DNA of 64,000 nucleotides from Massilia sp. 9096 (lineage in GTDB: Bacteria; Pseudomonadota; Gammaproteobacteria; Burkholderiales; Burkholderiaceae_D), in contig NZ_JQNN01000001.1 in assembly GCF_000745265.1 (NCBI RefSeq), positions 124,001-188,000 on the forward strand, read 5' to 3'. Position 1 is the first letter of the stretch. Each line of letters opens with the position of its first letter. Positions 8,342 to 18,087 of this stretch are shown piece after piece. Position numbers and translations under genes: made by a program. The notes beneath the pieces are model-generated. The model had not been told where the DNA came from and did no database searches. It worked only from the letters and a program-made list of their open reading frames with translations.

Positions 8342-10090
8342 ATGAACATCGCAAATTTGAAAATCGGTACGCGCCTGGCGCTCGGCTTCGGCTTCGTCTG
8401 CACGGCGCTGGTCTTCATGGTCGGGCAGGGCACCGTCATGCTGGGCCGGGTCAACGACGGCACCCACGACATCGTCGACATGCGCATCCCGCGCGTCGAA
8501 ATGGTCACGCGCCAGCACTCGCTGACCAACGAAATCGCCATCGCCGTACGCAACGTGATGCTGAGCGACGATGCCGACGACAGGGCGAAGCAGCTCGAGA
8601 AGATCGCGGCGTCGCGCAAGGAAATCGACGAGATCCTCAAGAAGCTCGACGCAACGCTGCAAAACGAGAAGGCGCGCGAAGTGCTGGCTCGTGAACATGC
8701 GCTCAACGAGAAGTACGGGGCCAAGCTGCAGGTCCTGATCCAGATGTTCCAGGGCGGTGACGATGCCGGCGCACGCACACTCCTGCGCAAGGAAGTGCGC
8801 CCCATCCTGATCGAGTACAAGGAGGCGATGGACGAGCAGGTCCGCATTCAGCAGGCGTTGAGCACCCAGACTGCCGCCGACGCCCAGCACACCTACGAGT
8901 CGACCCGCACGCTGATGATCGTACTCGGCGCCGTCGTCGTCGCGTTCGCCGCGGCCCTGGCCTGGTGGATCACCAGCTCGATCACGCGCGGCCTGCGCAG
9001 CGCGCTCGACGTCGCCAACGCCGTCGCCGCCGGCGACCTGACCACCAAGGTCGAGGTGCACGGCAACGACGAGATCGGCCAGCTGCTGGCGGCCCTCAAG
9101 ACCATGAACGCCAACCTGGCCGAGACGGTGCGCACGGTGCGCACCGGCACCGAGACCATCTCGGTGGCCTCGCGCGAAGTCGCGGCCGGCAGCCAGGACC
9201 TGTCCAGCCGCACCGAGCAGCAAGCCGGTTCGCTGGAAGAGACCGCGTCTTCGATGGAAGAGCTGACCTCGACCGTGCGCCAGAACGCCGACAACGCGCG
9301 CCAGGCCAACCAGCTGGCCGCGACCGCGTCCGGCGTGGCTGCGCGCGGCGGCGAAGTGATCGAAAGCGTGGTCGCCACCATGGGCCAGATCCACGCGGCC
9401 TCGGGCAAGATCACCGACATCATCTCGGTCATCGACGGCATCGCCTTCCAGACCAACATCCTGGCGCTGAACGCGGCGGTGGAAGCGGCGCGCGCCGGCG
9501 AGCAGGGCCGCGGCTTTGCCGTGGTGGCGGGCGAGGTGCGCAACCTGGCCCAGCGCGCAGCCGCGGCGGCCAGGGAGATCAAGGGCCTGATCGACGATTC
9601 GAGCGGCCGGGTGGAAGAAGGCAGCCGCCTGGTGCAGGAAGCCGGCAGCACCATGAGCGAGATCGTCGAGAGCGTGCGCCGCGTCACCGACATCCTCGAT
9701 GAGATCGGCACCGCCAGCGGCGAGCAGAGCGCCGGCATCGAGCAGATCAACGAAGCGATCACGCAGATGGACGGCGTGACCCAGCAGAACGCGGCGCTGG
9801 TCGAAGAAGCCGCCGCAGCGGCCGAGTCGATGCAGGAGCAGGCCGGCAAGCTGGCCGAAGCGGTGGCGGTGTTCAAGCTGGACCACGCGGCGCCGGCGGT
9901 TGCCGCCTTCTCCGCCGGCGCCGCCAAGCCGGCCTTGGCCAAGGCCGCCGCCGCCAAGCCGGCCAGGCCGTTGCCGGCCCCGCGCGCCACGCCCGCCCCG
10001 GTGCGCGCCCCTGCGCCGGCACGCGCGCCGGCACGCACACCCGCGCGCGTACCCGCGCACGAGGCCGCAGGCGACTGGGAAGAGTTCTAA
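8342..10090 (+). CDS. Methyl-accepting chemotaxis protein (4HB-type) with CheR/CheB tether
   Basis: This is a 582-residue transmembrane chemoreceptor. A TM helix (about 12-32) is followed by a four-helix-bundle periplasmic sensor, a second TM (about 190-213), a HAMP domain (about 212-264) and a long MA signalling coiled coil with the conserved hairpin [20 protein letters not shown]. After an Ala/Pro-rich linker it ends in DWEEF, a form of the xWxxF pentapeptide that docks CheR and CheB in high-abundance receptors. No che genes are nearby, so it is an orphan receptor. The 229-base gap upstream is AT-rich and must carry its promoter. The ligand is unknown; location next to sugar uptake genes is only a hint. 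Confidence 0.92.
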   Translation: MNIANLKIGTRLALGFGFVCTALVFMVGQGTVMLGRVNDGTHDIVDMRIPRVEMVTRQHSLTNEIAIAVRNVMLSDDADDRAKQLEKIAASRKEIDEILKKLDATLQNEKAREVLAREHALNEKYGAKLQVLIQMFQGGDDAGARTLLRKEVRPILIEYKEAMDEQVRIQQALSTQTAADAQHTYESTRTLMIVLGAVVVAFAAALAWWITSSITRGLRSALDVANAVAAGDLTTKVEVHGNDEIGQLLAALKTMNANLAETVRTVRTGTETISVASREVAAGSQDLSSRTEQQAGSLEETASSMEELTSTVRQNADNARQANQLAATASGVAARGGEVIESVVATMGQIHAASGKITDIISVIDGIAFQTNILALNAAVEAARAGEQGRGFAVVAGEVRNLAQRAAAAAREIKGLIDDSSGRVEEGSRLVQEAGSTMSEIVESVRRVTDILDEIGTASGEQSAGIEQINEAITQMDGVTQQNAALVEEAAAAAESMQEQAGKLAEAVAVFKLDHAAPAVAAFSAGAAKPALAKAAAAKPARPLPAPRATPAPVRAPAPARAPARTPARVPAHEAAGDWEEF

Positions 10091-10111
10091 GCCCGCGTCC
10101 CGCCAATCCTG

Positions 10112-10150
10112 AACGCCCCGGCCGCTTTTCGAAGCCGCCGGGGCGTTTTT
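10112..10150 (+). terminator. Rho-independent terminator after the chemoreceptor gene
   Basis: AACGCCCCGGC (10112-10122) pairs perfectly with GCCGGGGCGTT (10137-10147) and is followed by TTT, 21 bases after the chemoreceptor stop. Confidence 0.85.
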
Positions 10151-10260
10151 CGTCCGCGGGCATCCCCTCGTGGCGGCGGCGATTGTGATAGGCTGTCCGA
10201 TGCTGCCGGCTGCCGCGCCAGTCCGGCCGTCTTCGTGCAACCGTCTTTACAAGGACTCCC

Positions 10261-10974
10261 ATGACTGGCTTCGTCATCACCCCGCCCGCCGCCCCGGCAC
10301 TCGCCGTGGCCGGTTCCGACCAGACCTTCCCGCTGCGCCGCGTGTTCTGCGTCGGCCGCAATTACGCCGCCCACGCGCGCGAGATGGGCGCCGACCCGGA
10401 CCGCGAACCGCCGTTCTTCTTCACCAAGCCGGCCGACGCCGTGGTGTCGGCCAGCGGCACCGTGCCGTACCCATCCTCGACCCAGGACCTGCACCACGAG
10501 GTCGAGCTGGTGGTGGCATTGAAAGGCGGCGGCGCCAACGTCGCGCCCGAGCAGGCGCTCGACCTGGTGTGGGGCTACGGCGTCGGCGTCGACCTGACCC
10601 GGCGCGACCTGCAGGAAGTGGCCAAGAAGACCGGCCGTCCCTGGGACATGTCGAAGGGCTTCGACGCCTCCGGGCCGTGCAGCCCGCTGCAGCCGGCCAG
10701 CGCGACCGGCCATCCGCAGGAGGGACGCGTCTGGCTCGAAGTGAACGGCCAGCTCAAGCAGGAGGGCAACCTGAACGAGATGATCTGGCCGGTGGCCGAC
10801 ACGATCGCCTACCTGTCGCGCTTCGTGACCCTGCAGCCGGGCGACGTGATCTTCACCGGCACGCCATCGGGCGTCGGCAAGCTCGATCCGGGCGACCAGG
10901 TGCGCGGCGGCGTCGATGGCGTGACCACCTTCGAGTTCACCATGGGCCAGGCCCCGTCGGGTTCGAACGCATGA
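10261..10974 (+). CDS. Fumarylacetoacetate hydrolase family protein
   Basis: The 237-residue protein is a compact FAHD1/YcgM-type member of the FAH family. FCVGRNYAAHA near the N-terminus, the metal-binding HHEVELVV (Glu near residues 79-82), GVDLTRRDLQ and DVIFTGTPSGVG are family hallmarks. These enzymes hydrolyse fumarylpyruvate or acylpyruvates or decarboxylate oxaloacetate; the substrate cannot be chosen here. The start ATG 10261 follows CAAGGACT. Its stop overlaps the start of a 2-hydroxyacid dehydrogenase (ATGA), so both are co-translated and likely act on related 2-oxo/2-hydroxy acids. Confidence 0.88.
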   Translation: MTGFVITPPAAPALAVAGSDQTFPLRRVFCVGRNYAAHAREMGADPDREPPFFFTKPADAVVSASGTVPYPSSTQDLHHEVELVVALKGGGANVAPEQALDLVWGYGVGVDLTRRDLQEVAKKTGRPWDMSKGFDASGPCSPLQPASATGHPQEGRVWLEVNGQLKQEGNLNEMIWPVADTIAYLSRFVTLQPGDVIFTGTPSGVGKLDPGDQVRGGVDGVTTFEFTMGQAPSGSNA

Positions 10975-11891
10975 TCGAGCTGCTGCAAGTCGGGAGCTTC
11001 CCGCCGGAAGTGCAGGCCGAGCTCGACGCCGGGTTCAGCTGCCTGCAGGTCGAGGACCTCGAGCGCGACCCTGCGTCGGCCGCGCGCGTGCGCGGCATCG
11101 TCACGCGCAGCAACCAGCACGTGCCGGCCGAACTGGTCGAGCGCCTGCCGAACCTGGAGATCATCGCCACCAACGGCGTCGGCTACGACCTGATTCCGCT
11201 CGCACTGGCGGCGCGGCGCGGCATCGTCGTCGCCAACACGCCGGACGTGCTGAACGCGGCGGTGGCCGAGCTGTGCGTCGGATCGCTGCTGGCGCTGCTG
11301 CGGCGCCTGCCGCAGGCCGACCGTTTCGTGCGCGAGGGACGCTGGCGCGAAGCGCAGTTTCCGCTCGCGACCTCGCTGGCCGGCAAGCAAGTCGGCATCG
11401 TCGGCCTGGGCCGCATCGGCAAGGAGATCGCGCGCCGCCTCGACGCCTTCGGTGTGGTGCTGGCCTACCACGGCCGCAGCGACCAGAACCTGGACTGGCG
11501 CTACCAGCCGGACCTGCTGGCGCTGGCCAGGGAGGTCGACGTGCTGGTCGTGGTGGCGCCGGGCGGACCAGAGACGGCGCGGCTGATCGACACGCGCGTG
11601 CTGGATGCGCTGGGGCCGCAAGGCATTCTGGTGAACGTGGCGCGCGGCTCGCTGGTCGACCAGGCCGCGCTGGTCGAGGCGCTGCAGGGCGGCCGCCTGG
11701 GCGGCGCCGCGCTCGACGTGTTCGACGATGAGCCGCACGTCGACGAGCGCCTGTTCGGGCTGGACAACGTGCTGCTCACGCCGCACATCGGCAGCGCGAC
11801 CGCCGAGACGCGCGCGGCGATGGCGCAGCTGATGCTGGACAACCTGCGCAGCTGGTTCAGCACCGGGAAGGCGCTGACGCCGGTGGCGTAA
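10971..11891 (+). CDS. D-isomer specific 2-hydroxyacid dehydrogenase
   Basis: The 306-residue protein has the NAD-binding Rossmann motif VGIVGLGRIGKEIARRL (about 142-158) and the catalytic triad of the family: Arg in NVARGSLVD (about 224), Glu in FDDEPH (about 253) and His in TPHIGSAT (about 272). It resembles the GhrB/hydroxypyruvate and glyoxylate reductase branch that reduces 2-oxo acids with NAD(P)H. It is translationally coupled to the FAH-family gene and ends one base before the end of the opposing efflux operon, so the two transcription units converge. The specific substrate is unknown. Confidence 0.88.
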   Translation: MIELLQVGSFPPEVQAELDAGFSCLQVEDLERDPASAARVRGIVTRSNQHVPAELVERLPNLEIIATNGVGYDLIPLALAARRGIVVANTPDVLNAAVAELCVGSLLALLRRLPQADRFVREGRWREAQFPLATSLAGKQVGIVGLGRIGKEIARRLDAFGVVLAYHGRSDQNLDWRYQPDLLALAREVDVLVVVAPGGPETARLIDTRVLDALGPQGILVNVARGSLVDQAALVEALQGGRLGGAALDVFDDEPHVDERLFGLDNVLLTPHIGSATAETRAAMAQLMLDNLRSWFSTGKALTPVA

Positions 11892-11892
11892 C

Positions 11893-13047
11893 TCACTTCG
11901 CCATGTTCTTGGCCACGATCGCATCCGTGGCCTGCTGCGCCTCCTGCAGCGGCTGGTTCAGCACATTGGTCGAGTAGGCCGGCGCGGCGGTGGCGGCGGT
12001 GCCCAGGACGCCGGTACCGGGGTTGGCGATGTCCACGTCGGCCGTCATCGACAGGCCGATGCGCAGCGGGTGCTGCTGCAATTCCTTCGGATCGAGCGAG
12101 ATGCGCACCGGGACGCGCTGCACCACCTTGATCCAGTTGCCGGTCGCGTTCTGCGCCGGCAGCAGCGAGAAGGCGCTGCCGGTGCCGGCGCCCAGGCCCA
12201 TCACCTTGCCGTGGTAGGCCACCTTGCCGCCGTAGACGTCGGCTTCGAGCGTGACCGGCTGGCCGACGCGGATGTCGCGCAGCTCGGACTCCTTGAAGTT
12301 GGCGTCGACCCACAGCTGGTTCAGCGGCACGATCGACAGCAGCGGCGCGCCCGGGGCGATGCGGCTGCCGACCTGCACGCTGCGCTTGGCGACGTAGCCG
12401 GTCACCGGCGCCACGATGGCGTTGCGGCGCGCGGCCAGCCAGGCGGCCAGGTAGTCGGCCTTGGCCGCCTGCACCGACGGGTGATCCTGCGGCGACACGC
12501 CGGCCACGCTCACTCGGCCCGCGGCCAGCTGTTTCTCGGCCACTTCCAGCGCGGCTTTCGCATCCTCCACCGAGCGGCGCGCGTGCGCCACGTCTTCGCC
12601 CGAGACCACGTTGTCTGCGGCCAGCGGCGCGCGCCGGGCCAGGTCTTCCTGCGCGGTCTTGAGCGTCACGCGGCGCTGGTCGACCACGGCCTGCAGCTGG
12701 TCGACGTTCGAATAGCTGGCGCGCAGCTGGCGCACGGTGCTGCCCAGGCGCGCTTCGGCCTGGGCCAGGTTGACCTGGGCGTCGGCCGGATCGAGCACGA
12801 CGATCTCGGTGCCGGCGTTGACCATCTGGGTTTCGTCGGCGCGGATCTCGACCACGCTGCCGGTGACCTGGGACGAGACGTTGACCAGGTTGCCGCCGAC
12901 GTAGGCGTTGTCGGTCTCGACGCGCTTGGACGCGACCAGCAGGTAATAGGCGCCGTACGCCGCGCCGGCGGCGAGGAAGGCGACGGTGATGCCGGCCAGG
13001 ACGACGCGGCGCTTGTTCTTGTTCGGTGCTTGGGTCTCTGTACTCAT
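11893..13047 (-). CDS. EmrA-like membrane fusion protein of a tripartite efflux pump
   Basis: The 384-residue protein has one N-terminal TM (about 14-36) followed by an HlyD/EmrA periplasmic adaptor: RVETDNAYVGG, a lipoyl half-motif, a coiled-coil hairpin (about 90-185), then PVTGYVAKRSVQVGSRIAPGAPL. The start ATG at 13047 gives MSTETQ; upstream in-frame starts would run back into the outer membrane factor gene. It should bridge the EmrB-type pump in the inner membrane and the outer membrane factor encoded just upstream. It is the last gene of the minus-strand operon, 13 bases after the outer membrane factor gene. Confidence 0.88.
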   Translation of the reverse strand: MSTETQAPNKNKRRVVLAGITVAFLAAGAAYGAYYLLVASKRVETDNAYVGGNLVNVSSQVTGSVVEIRADETQMVNAGTEIVVLDPADAQVNLAQAEARLGSTVRQLRASYSNVDQLQAVVDQRRVTLKTAQEDLARRAPLAADNVVSGEDVAHARRSVEDAKAALEVAEKQLAAGRVSVAGVSPQDHPSVQAAKADYLAAWLAARRNAIVAPVTGYVAKRSVQVGSRIAPGAPLLSIVPLNQLWVDANFKESELRDIRVGQPVTLEADVYGGKVAYHGKVMGLGAGTGSAFSLLPAQNATGNWIKVVQRVPVRISLDPKELQQHPLRIGLSMTADVDIANPGTGVLGTAATAAPAYSTNVLNQPLQEAQQATDAIVAKNMAK

Positions 13048-13060
13048 GTCGTTGTCGGCT

Positions 13061-14536
13061 TTACTGTGGTCGGTTCGTGTTCGTGTTCGTGGCCGCTGCG
13101 GTGCGTTCGGCGTCGCCGGCGTGGTAGCCGCCGCCGAGCGCCTCGGCAAGCAGGACCTGCGCCTGCAACCGGGCGTCGATCAGCACCAGGTCGGCGTCGC
13201 GCTGGCGCAGCATGTTCTGGCGCGCCTGCAGCACGTCGGCGCGGTCGGCCAGGCCGCGGGTCAAGCGCGCCTGGGCGTTGTCGGCCAGCTTGCGGCTCGC
13301 ATCCGTGGCGGCGGCGTGCGCGTCCTGCTCGCGCGCCAGGCCCTGCAAGGTCGCGCCCTGCACGGCGACGTCGCGCACGGCGTCCAGCACGGCCAGGTTG
13401 TACTCGGCCAGCAGTTCGTCGCGGCCGGCGCGCGCCGCGCCCAGCTGGGCCTTCAGGCGGCCGGCGTCGAAGATCGGCAGGTTCAGCGTGCCGCCGACGA
13501 TCGGCGTGCGGCTCGGGTAGCGGAACAGTTTGCCGAGCGAGACCGCATCCAGGCCGATCCCGGCCATCAGGTTGATGTCGGGGTAGAACGCGGCCTGGGA
13601 GGCGGCGATGCGCCCGAGCTGGGCCTCGACGCGCCAGCGCGCGGCCTGCAAATCGGGCCGGCGCGCCAGCAGTTCCATGCCGAGGTCGTGCGGCAGCGTG
13701 TTGTCGGCCGGGCGCGGCTGGAAGCGGGCCAGGTCGGACAAGGCCTCCGCATCCCCGCCGATCAGCGCGCGCAGCGCCTCGCGTTCGCGCGCCGCCTGGG
13801 TATCGTAGCGGCTGGCCTGCTCGGTGAGCGTGCCCAGGTCCAGGCGCGCGCGCTGGACCGCATCCTGGTTGACCAGGCCATGCGCCATGCGCGCCTCGAC
13901 GTCGCGGATCAGATCGCGCTGCACGGCGATCAGGGCGTTCACGTTGTCCTGGCGCGCCCACAGCATCTGCAGGCGGAAGTAGCTCTGCGCGACGTTCGCG
14001 GCCAGGGTCTGGCGCGCCTGCGCGGCTTCGGCCTGGCTGGCGTTGGCTTCGCCCAGCGACGCCGCGATCAGGCTGCGGTGGCGTCCCCACCAGTCGAAGT
14101 CGTACGAGGCGCGCGCCTGCACCGAGAAGTCGTTGTAGTACTCGCCGCCCAGTGGCGGCGGGAAGAAGCCGTTGGACGAATAGCGCTGGCGGTTGGCGCC
14201 GGTGTTCAGGTCGACGCGCGCGCCTTCGTCGGCGCGCTGGCTGGTGACCGCGGCCTGCGCGTTCGTCACGCGCGCCTGCGCGACGACCAGGTCAGGGCTG
14301 TCCTGCAGCGCGCGCTGGATCAGGGTGTTCAGCTGCGGGTCCTGGTAGACCTGCCACCACTGTTCGGCCGGCCAGGCGCCGTCCGGCAGCGTGATGGCGG
14401 GGGCGACGCGCGCCTTGGCGAAGTCGGGGCCGGCGGCGCGGCTGGTGTCGACCGGGACGTGCACGCAGCCGGCCAGCAGCGCCGCAGCAAGCGCGGCAGG
14501 AACAAGTTTCAAGTGTCGCATTGTGGTTTTTCTCAT
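13061..14536 (-). CDS. NodT-family outer membrane efflux lipoprotein
   Basis: The 491-residue protein starts with a lipoprotein signal (AALLAGC lipobox) and carries two OEP (TolC-like) repeats with long helices, for example WWQVYQDPQLNTLIQRAL and LLARRPDLQAARWRVEAQLG. NodT/OprM-type factors form the outer membrane trimer of tripartite efflux pumps. It lies between the pump gene (24 bases upstream) and the adaptor gene, so all three parts of the pump are in one operon. A second ATG five codons downstream (14521) is an alternative start. Confidence 0.9.
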   Translation of the reverse strand: MRKTTMRHLKLVPAALAAALLAGCVHVPVDTSRAAGPDFAKARVAPAITLPDGAWPAEQWWQVYQDPQLNTLIQRALQDSPDLVVAQARVTNAQAAVTSQRADEGARVDLNTGANRQRYSSNGFFPPPLGGEYYNDFSVQARASYDFDWWGRHRSLIAASLGEANASQAEAAQARQTLAANVAQSYFRLQMLWARQDNVNALIAVQRDLIRDVEARMAHGLVNQDAVQRARLDLGTLTEQASRYDTQAAREREALRALIGGDAEALSDLARFQPRPADNTLPHDLGMELLARRPDLQAARWRVEAQLGRIAASQAAFYPDINLMAGIGLDAVSLGKLFRYPSRTPIVGGTLNLPIFDAGRLKAQLGAARAGRDELLAEYNLAVLDAVRDVAVQGATLQGLAREQDAHAAATDASRKLADNAQARLTRGLADRADVLQARQNMLRQRDADLVLIDARLQAQVLLAEALGGGYHAGDAERTAAATNTNTNRPQ

Positions 14537-14560
14537 GTGTTCTTCAGGTCCTGCGCGGAC

Positions 14561-16114
14561 TCACTCCATGGCCGCGTGGTCGACCTGGGCCGGTCCCGCC
14601 GAAGCCTTGGGCGGACGGATCAGGATCAGGAGCGGGATCACGATGACGGTCATCAGCATCATCAGCTTGTAGTCGTCGACGTAGGCGATCATCGAGGCCT
14701 GGCGCGTGACTTCGTTGTCGATCATCGCCGCGCCCAGTTGCGTCGCCGCGGAATAGCCGCTGGCCGGGTCGAGCAGCGCCGGGTTGGCGTTGGTGACGTG
14801 GGTGACCAGCGAGGCGTGCGCGATCTGCGTGTTCCGGACCAGCAGCGCCTGCACCAGCGCGATGCCGATCGACGAGCCGATGTTGCGGATCAGGCTGTAC
14901 AGCGCGGTGCCTTCGGCGCGCATCTCCGAGGTCAGCGTGGCGAAGGTGGCCGCCGACAGCGGCACGAACACCAGGCCCAGGCCGATACCCTGGATCACGC
15001 CCGGCCATACGATGTCGCCCTGCGACAGCACCAGCGTGTAGCCGGTCATCTGCCACAGCGAGAACGCGGTGATGGCAAAGCCCGCGCCCAGCAGCAGGCG
15101 CAGGTCGACCTTGCCGGTCATGCGCCCGACCACCAGCATCGCCGCCATCGTGCCCAGGCCCGAGGGCGCCGTGACCAGGCCGGCCAGCGCGGCCGGGTAG
15201 CCCATCAAGCCCTGCAGCATGGTCGGCATCAGCGCGCGCGTGGCGAACAGCACCACGCCGACCACGAAGATCAGCAGCAGGCCGGTGACGTAGTTCGGGT
15301 TCTTCAGCAGGCGGAAGTCGACGAAGGTCTTGCCGGCCGGGCTGGTCAGCGTGTGGCCGATGAAGTAGGCGAACGACAGCGTGGTCAGGATCAGTTCGAC
15401 CCAGGTCTCGGTGGAGGAGAACCAGTCGTTCTGTTCGCCGCGGTCGAGCAGCATCTGCAGCGCGCCGATGGCGATCGACAGCGTGACGAAGCCGAACATG
15501 TCGAAGCGGATGCGGCGTGCGCCCGCGCTGCCGTGGATGTAGCGCCAGATGCCGTAGAAGGCGAGTGCGCCGATCGGCACGTTGATGAAGAATACCCAGC
15601 GCCAGCTGTAGCTGTCGGTCAGCCAGCCGCCCAGGCTCGGGCCCAGGATCGGGCCGATCATCACGCCCATGCCCCACACCGCCATCGCCGAGCCGTGCTT
15701 TTCGCGCGGGTTGATGTCCAGCAGCGTCGCCTGCGACAGCGGCACCAGCGCCGCGCCGAACACGCCCTGCAGCATGCGCGCGACCACGATCTCGGTCAGC
15801 GTCGCCGACAACCCGCACAGCACCGAGGCGATGGTGAAGCCGGCCACCGAGACCAGGAACACGTTCTTCAGGCCGAAGCGGTCGACCAGCCAGCCGTTGA
15901 GCGGCGTGGCGATCGCGGCGGCCACGATGAAGGAGGTCAGCACCCAGGTGATCTGGTCCGATGACGCCGACAGCGCGCCCTGCATGTGCGGCAGCGCCAC
16001 GTTGGCGATGGTGCCGTCGAGCGCCTGGATGATCGTCGCCAGCATGATCGAGATCGTGATCATGGTGCGGTTGATCGGCTGGCGCTCGGACGCCAGGCTC
16101 GGGTTATCCGTCAC
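14561..16114 (-). CDS. EmrB/QacA-type DHA2 drug efflux MFS transporter
   Basis: The 517-residue protein has 14 predicted TM segments. DHA2-family signatures are present: QALDGTIANVALPHMQG in TM1, WLVDRFGLKNVF in the 2-3 loop, and motif C GMGVMIGPILGPSLGGWL in TM5. It extrudes drugs by proton antiport, working with the EmrA-like adaptor and the outer membrane factor. Translation begins at a GTG (16112-16114) that overlaps the TGA of the marR gene, so the two are coupled. The substrate is unknown; MarR-EmrAB systems often respond to phenolics, salicylate or uncouplers. Confidence 0.9.
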   Translation of the reverse strand: MTDNPSLASERQPINRTMITISIMLATIIQALDGTIANVALPHMQGALSASSDQITWVLTSFIVAAAIATPLNGWLVDRFGLKNVFLVSVAGFTIASVLCGLSATLTEIVVARMLQGVFGAALVPLSQATLLDINPREKHGSAMAVWGMGVMIGPILGPSLGGWLTDSYSWRWVFFINVPIGALAFYGIWRYIHGSAGARRIRFDMFGFVTLSIAIGALQMLLDRGEQNDWFSSTETWVELILTTLSFAYFIGHTLTSPAGKTFVDFRLLKNPNYVTGLLLIFVVGVVLFATRALMPTMLQGLMGYPAALAGLVTAPSGLGTMAAMLVVGRMTGKVDLRLLLGAGFAITAFSLWQMTGYTLVLSQGDIVWPGVIQGIGLGLVFVPLSAATFATLTSEMRAEGTALYSLIRNIGSSIGIALVQALLVRNTQIAHASLVTHVTNANPALLDPASGYSAATQLGAAMIDNEVTRQASMIAYVDDYKLMMLMTVIVIPLLILIRPPKASAGPAQVDHAAME

Positions 16115-16557
16115 AGCGACTCCTCGATGCGCTTGCGCAGGGTTTCCAGCACCTCGGCGGCGATGGCCAGCCGGGCCGGGTCGAGGCCGTCGAACAGGTC
16201 GGCGCGAAAGCCCTGGGCGACGGTGTGGACTTCGGCGTAGATCTTGCGGCCGGCGTCGGTCAGTTGGACCAGCTTGACGCGGCGGTCGTGCGCGGACGGC
16301 GCGCGCGTGACCAGGCCGCCGCGCTCGAGGCGGTCCAGCATCGAGACCATCGACGGACCTTCGACGCCGACCAGGTCGGCCAGCGCGCGCTGCGACAGCG
16401 GCTCGGCCGCCTTGGCGACCATCGCGATCGTCATCCAGCCCGACTGGCCGATACCGAGGTGCTTGAGGCGCTTGTCGAGCGCCTGGCGCCAGACGCGCGC
16501 GGCGCCGTGCAGGGCGCCCGAGATGCGCTCGTCGATCGAATTGGGTAGCTCACGCAT
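16111..16557 (-). CDS. MarR-family regulator of the efflux operon
   Basis: The 148-residue protein has the MarR winged helix: KHLGIGQSGWMTIAMVA, the recognition region QRALADLVGVEGPSMVSMLDRLE and the wing RAPSAHDRRVKLVQLTDAG with its conserved D-x-R. It is the first gene of the emrB-outer membrane factor-emrA operon and overlaps emrB by 4 bases. A perfect palindrome 13 bases upstream of its start is the obvious autoregulatory site. The likely logic is ligand-relieved repression of the pump. Confidence 0.9.
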   Translation of the reverse strand: MRELPNSIDERISGALHGAARVWRQALDKRLKHLGIGQSGWMTIAMVAKAAEPLSQRALADLVGVEGPSMVSMLDRLERGGLVTRAPSAHDRRVKLVQLTDAGRKIYAEVHTVAQGFRADLFDGLDPARLAIAAEVLETLRKRIEESL

Positions 16558-16570
16558 GATTAGGTGACGA

Positions 16571-16586
16571 ATAGATAGGTATCTAT
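16571..16586. promoter_or_regulatory. MarR operator-like palindrome ATAGATA-GG-TATCTAT
   Basis: A perfect 7-bp inverted repeat with a 2-base spacer lies in the divergent intergenic space between marR and the alpha/beta-hydrolase gene at 16671. Length and position fit MarR binding sites. It may also control the divergent gene. Confidence 0.6.
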
Positions 16587-16670
16587 CGAGTTTAATCTAT
16601 GCAAACCGGCTTGTCAAAGCCGGGTCCGCTAGCCAGAATGGATACCCAACCTTTACACAAGGAGACCCGC

Positions 16671-17555
16671 ATGCAGCAAGTCGCCCTGGTGACCCTCCAC
16701 GGCATGGGCGCCCAGCCGCTCGACTATGCCGAGCCGCTGTTCGCGGCGCTGCGCAAGCGCCTGGCGCCGCACCAGATCGAGGCCTGGATCAGCTTCCGCG
16801 CGGTGTATTACGAGGACATCCTGCAGGTCAACCAGGACATGGTCTGGGCGCGTGTCAAAACCGGCGCCCAGCTGCACTACGACGAGCTGCGGCGCTTTTT
16901 GCTGTTCGGTTTCGGCGAGGCGGCCGGGCTGGAGAACCGCAAGGAGATCGACGGCTCGGTGTACGAGCTGGCGCAGGAGGCGATCGCGCGCCAGCTGCTG
17001 GACGCCTGGGAGCACGGCCCGGACGCGAAGGTGGTGTTCCTGGCGCAGTCGCTCGGCTGCCAGGTGCTGTCGAGCTACCTGTGGGACGCGCAGAAGGCGG
17101 CGCGGGGCGGGCCGGTGGTGGCCGGCATCTGGAAGGACATCGACGCCTGGTCGCTGCGCGCGCTCGGCCGCATCCTGCTGCCCGAGCAAAAGGCCTTCCT
17201 GCGCGGCGCCAGCTGCGCCGGGCTGGTCACGACCGGCTGCAACATCCCGATTTTCGTCGCCGCCCACAAGACGATGGACGTCAAGCCGATCGACCGCACG
17301 CTGATGGGACCGGGCTTCGGCTGGCTCAACATCTACGATCCCGACGACGCGCTCGGCTGGCCGCTGCAGCCGCTCTCGCCCGAGTACGCGGCGCTGGTCG
17401 AGGACCGCGCGATCAATGCGGGGCAGGGGATGATCAACTGGATCCTCAAGAGCTGGAATCCGCTCTCGCACCTGGCCTACTGGACCGATGATCGGGTGCT
17501 GGAGCCGCTGGCGCAGGTGATGGTGCGGGCGGTGGGGACGGGGGAGGCCGGCTAA
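16671..17555 (+). CDS. Alpha/beta-hydrolase fold protein of unknown substrate
   Basis: The 294-residue protein begins ALVTLHGMG, a typical first strand with oxyanion loop of alpha/beta hydrolases, and has VVFLAQSLGCQVLSSYL where the nucleophile elbow (A-Q-S-L-G, Ser near residue 127) is expected. There is no signal peptide, so it is cytoplasmic. The start ATG 16671 follows AAGGAG (16659-16664); the longer frame back to 16599 crosses the promoter region. It is divergent from marR and shares its operator region, so co-control by MarR is plausible. It could be an esterase acting on a compound exported by the pump, but this is inference. Confidence 0.6.
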   Translation: MQQVALVTLHGMGAQPLDYAEPLFAALRKRLAPHQIEAWISFRAVYYEDILQVNQDMVWARVKTGAQLHYDELRRFLLFGFGEAAGLENRKEIDGSVYELAQEAIARQLLDAWEHGPDAKVVFLAQSLGCQVLSSYLWDAQKAARGGPVVAGIWKDIDAWSLRALGRILLPEQKAFLRGASCAGLVTTGCNIPIFVAAHKTMDVKPIDRTLMGPGFGWLNIYDPDDALGWPLQPLSPEYAALVEDRAINAGQGMINWILKSWNPLSHLAYWTDDRVLEPLAQVMVRAVGTGEAG

Positions 17556-17650
17556 TGCGAAACGATGGCTGACTCGTACAGTAGACTGATTGGAGGCGGG
17601 CTATCCGCCAGAAGGAATCGTTTCCCGTTCAGCAATAGAAAACCTTTTCG

Positions 17651-18082
17651 ATGAATATTCTCCCCTATACAATCGACCACTATGACGATGTGATGGCTTT
17701 GATGCACGGCACGTCCGGAGTAGCGATCCGCGATGCCGATTCTCGGCAAGCGACAGAGCGCTACCTCGCACGTAATCCGGGCATGAGTTTCCTGTGTATC
17801 GACGCAGGGCGGGTGGTGGGCTGTGCGATGTGCGGCCATGATGGGCGTCGCGGATATCTGCAGCACGTCGTCGTCGATGCGGCGTATCGCGGCCGTGGTA
17901 TCGCCAACGAACTGGTCGAGAGCTGCTTGGCGGAGCTATGCAAAATCGGGATCGAAAAAACCCATATCGATGTTTTTGTCGACAATGATCTCGCTAACCG
18001 TTACTGGACACGGCGCCGATGGCAGCGACGGCAAGACATCTACCGCTATTCACTGAATCGTTCAGGTAGAGAGAGCGCTTGA
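17651..18082 (+). CDS. GNAT-family N-acetyltransferase
   Basis: The 143-residue protein carries the acetyl-CoA motif A, HVVVDAAYRGRGIANELVESC (the R-G-x-G-I-A loop), followed by motif B around VDNDLANRYW. The N-terminal YTIDHYDDVMALM is typical of small stand-alone GNAT enzymes. It could acetylate a small molecule or a protein; nothing nearby points to the substrate. The gene marks the start of a stretch with visibly lower GC than its neighbours, suggesting acquisition by transfer. Confidence 0.82.
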   Translation: MNILPYTIDHYDDVMALMHGTSGVAIRDADSRQATERYLARNPGMSFLCIDAGRVVGCAMCGHDGRRGYLQHVVVDAAYRGRGIANELVESCLAELCKIGIEKTHIDVFVDNDLANRYWTRRRWQRRQDIYRYSLNRSGRESA

Positions 18083-18087
18083 AGTAA

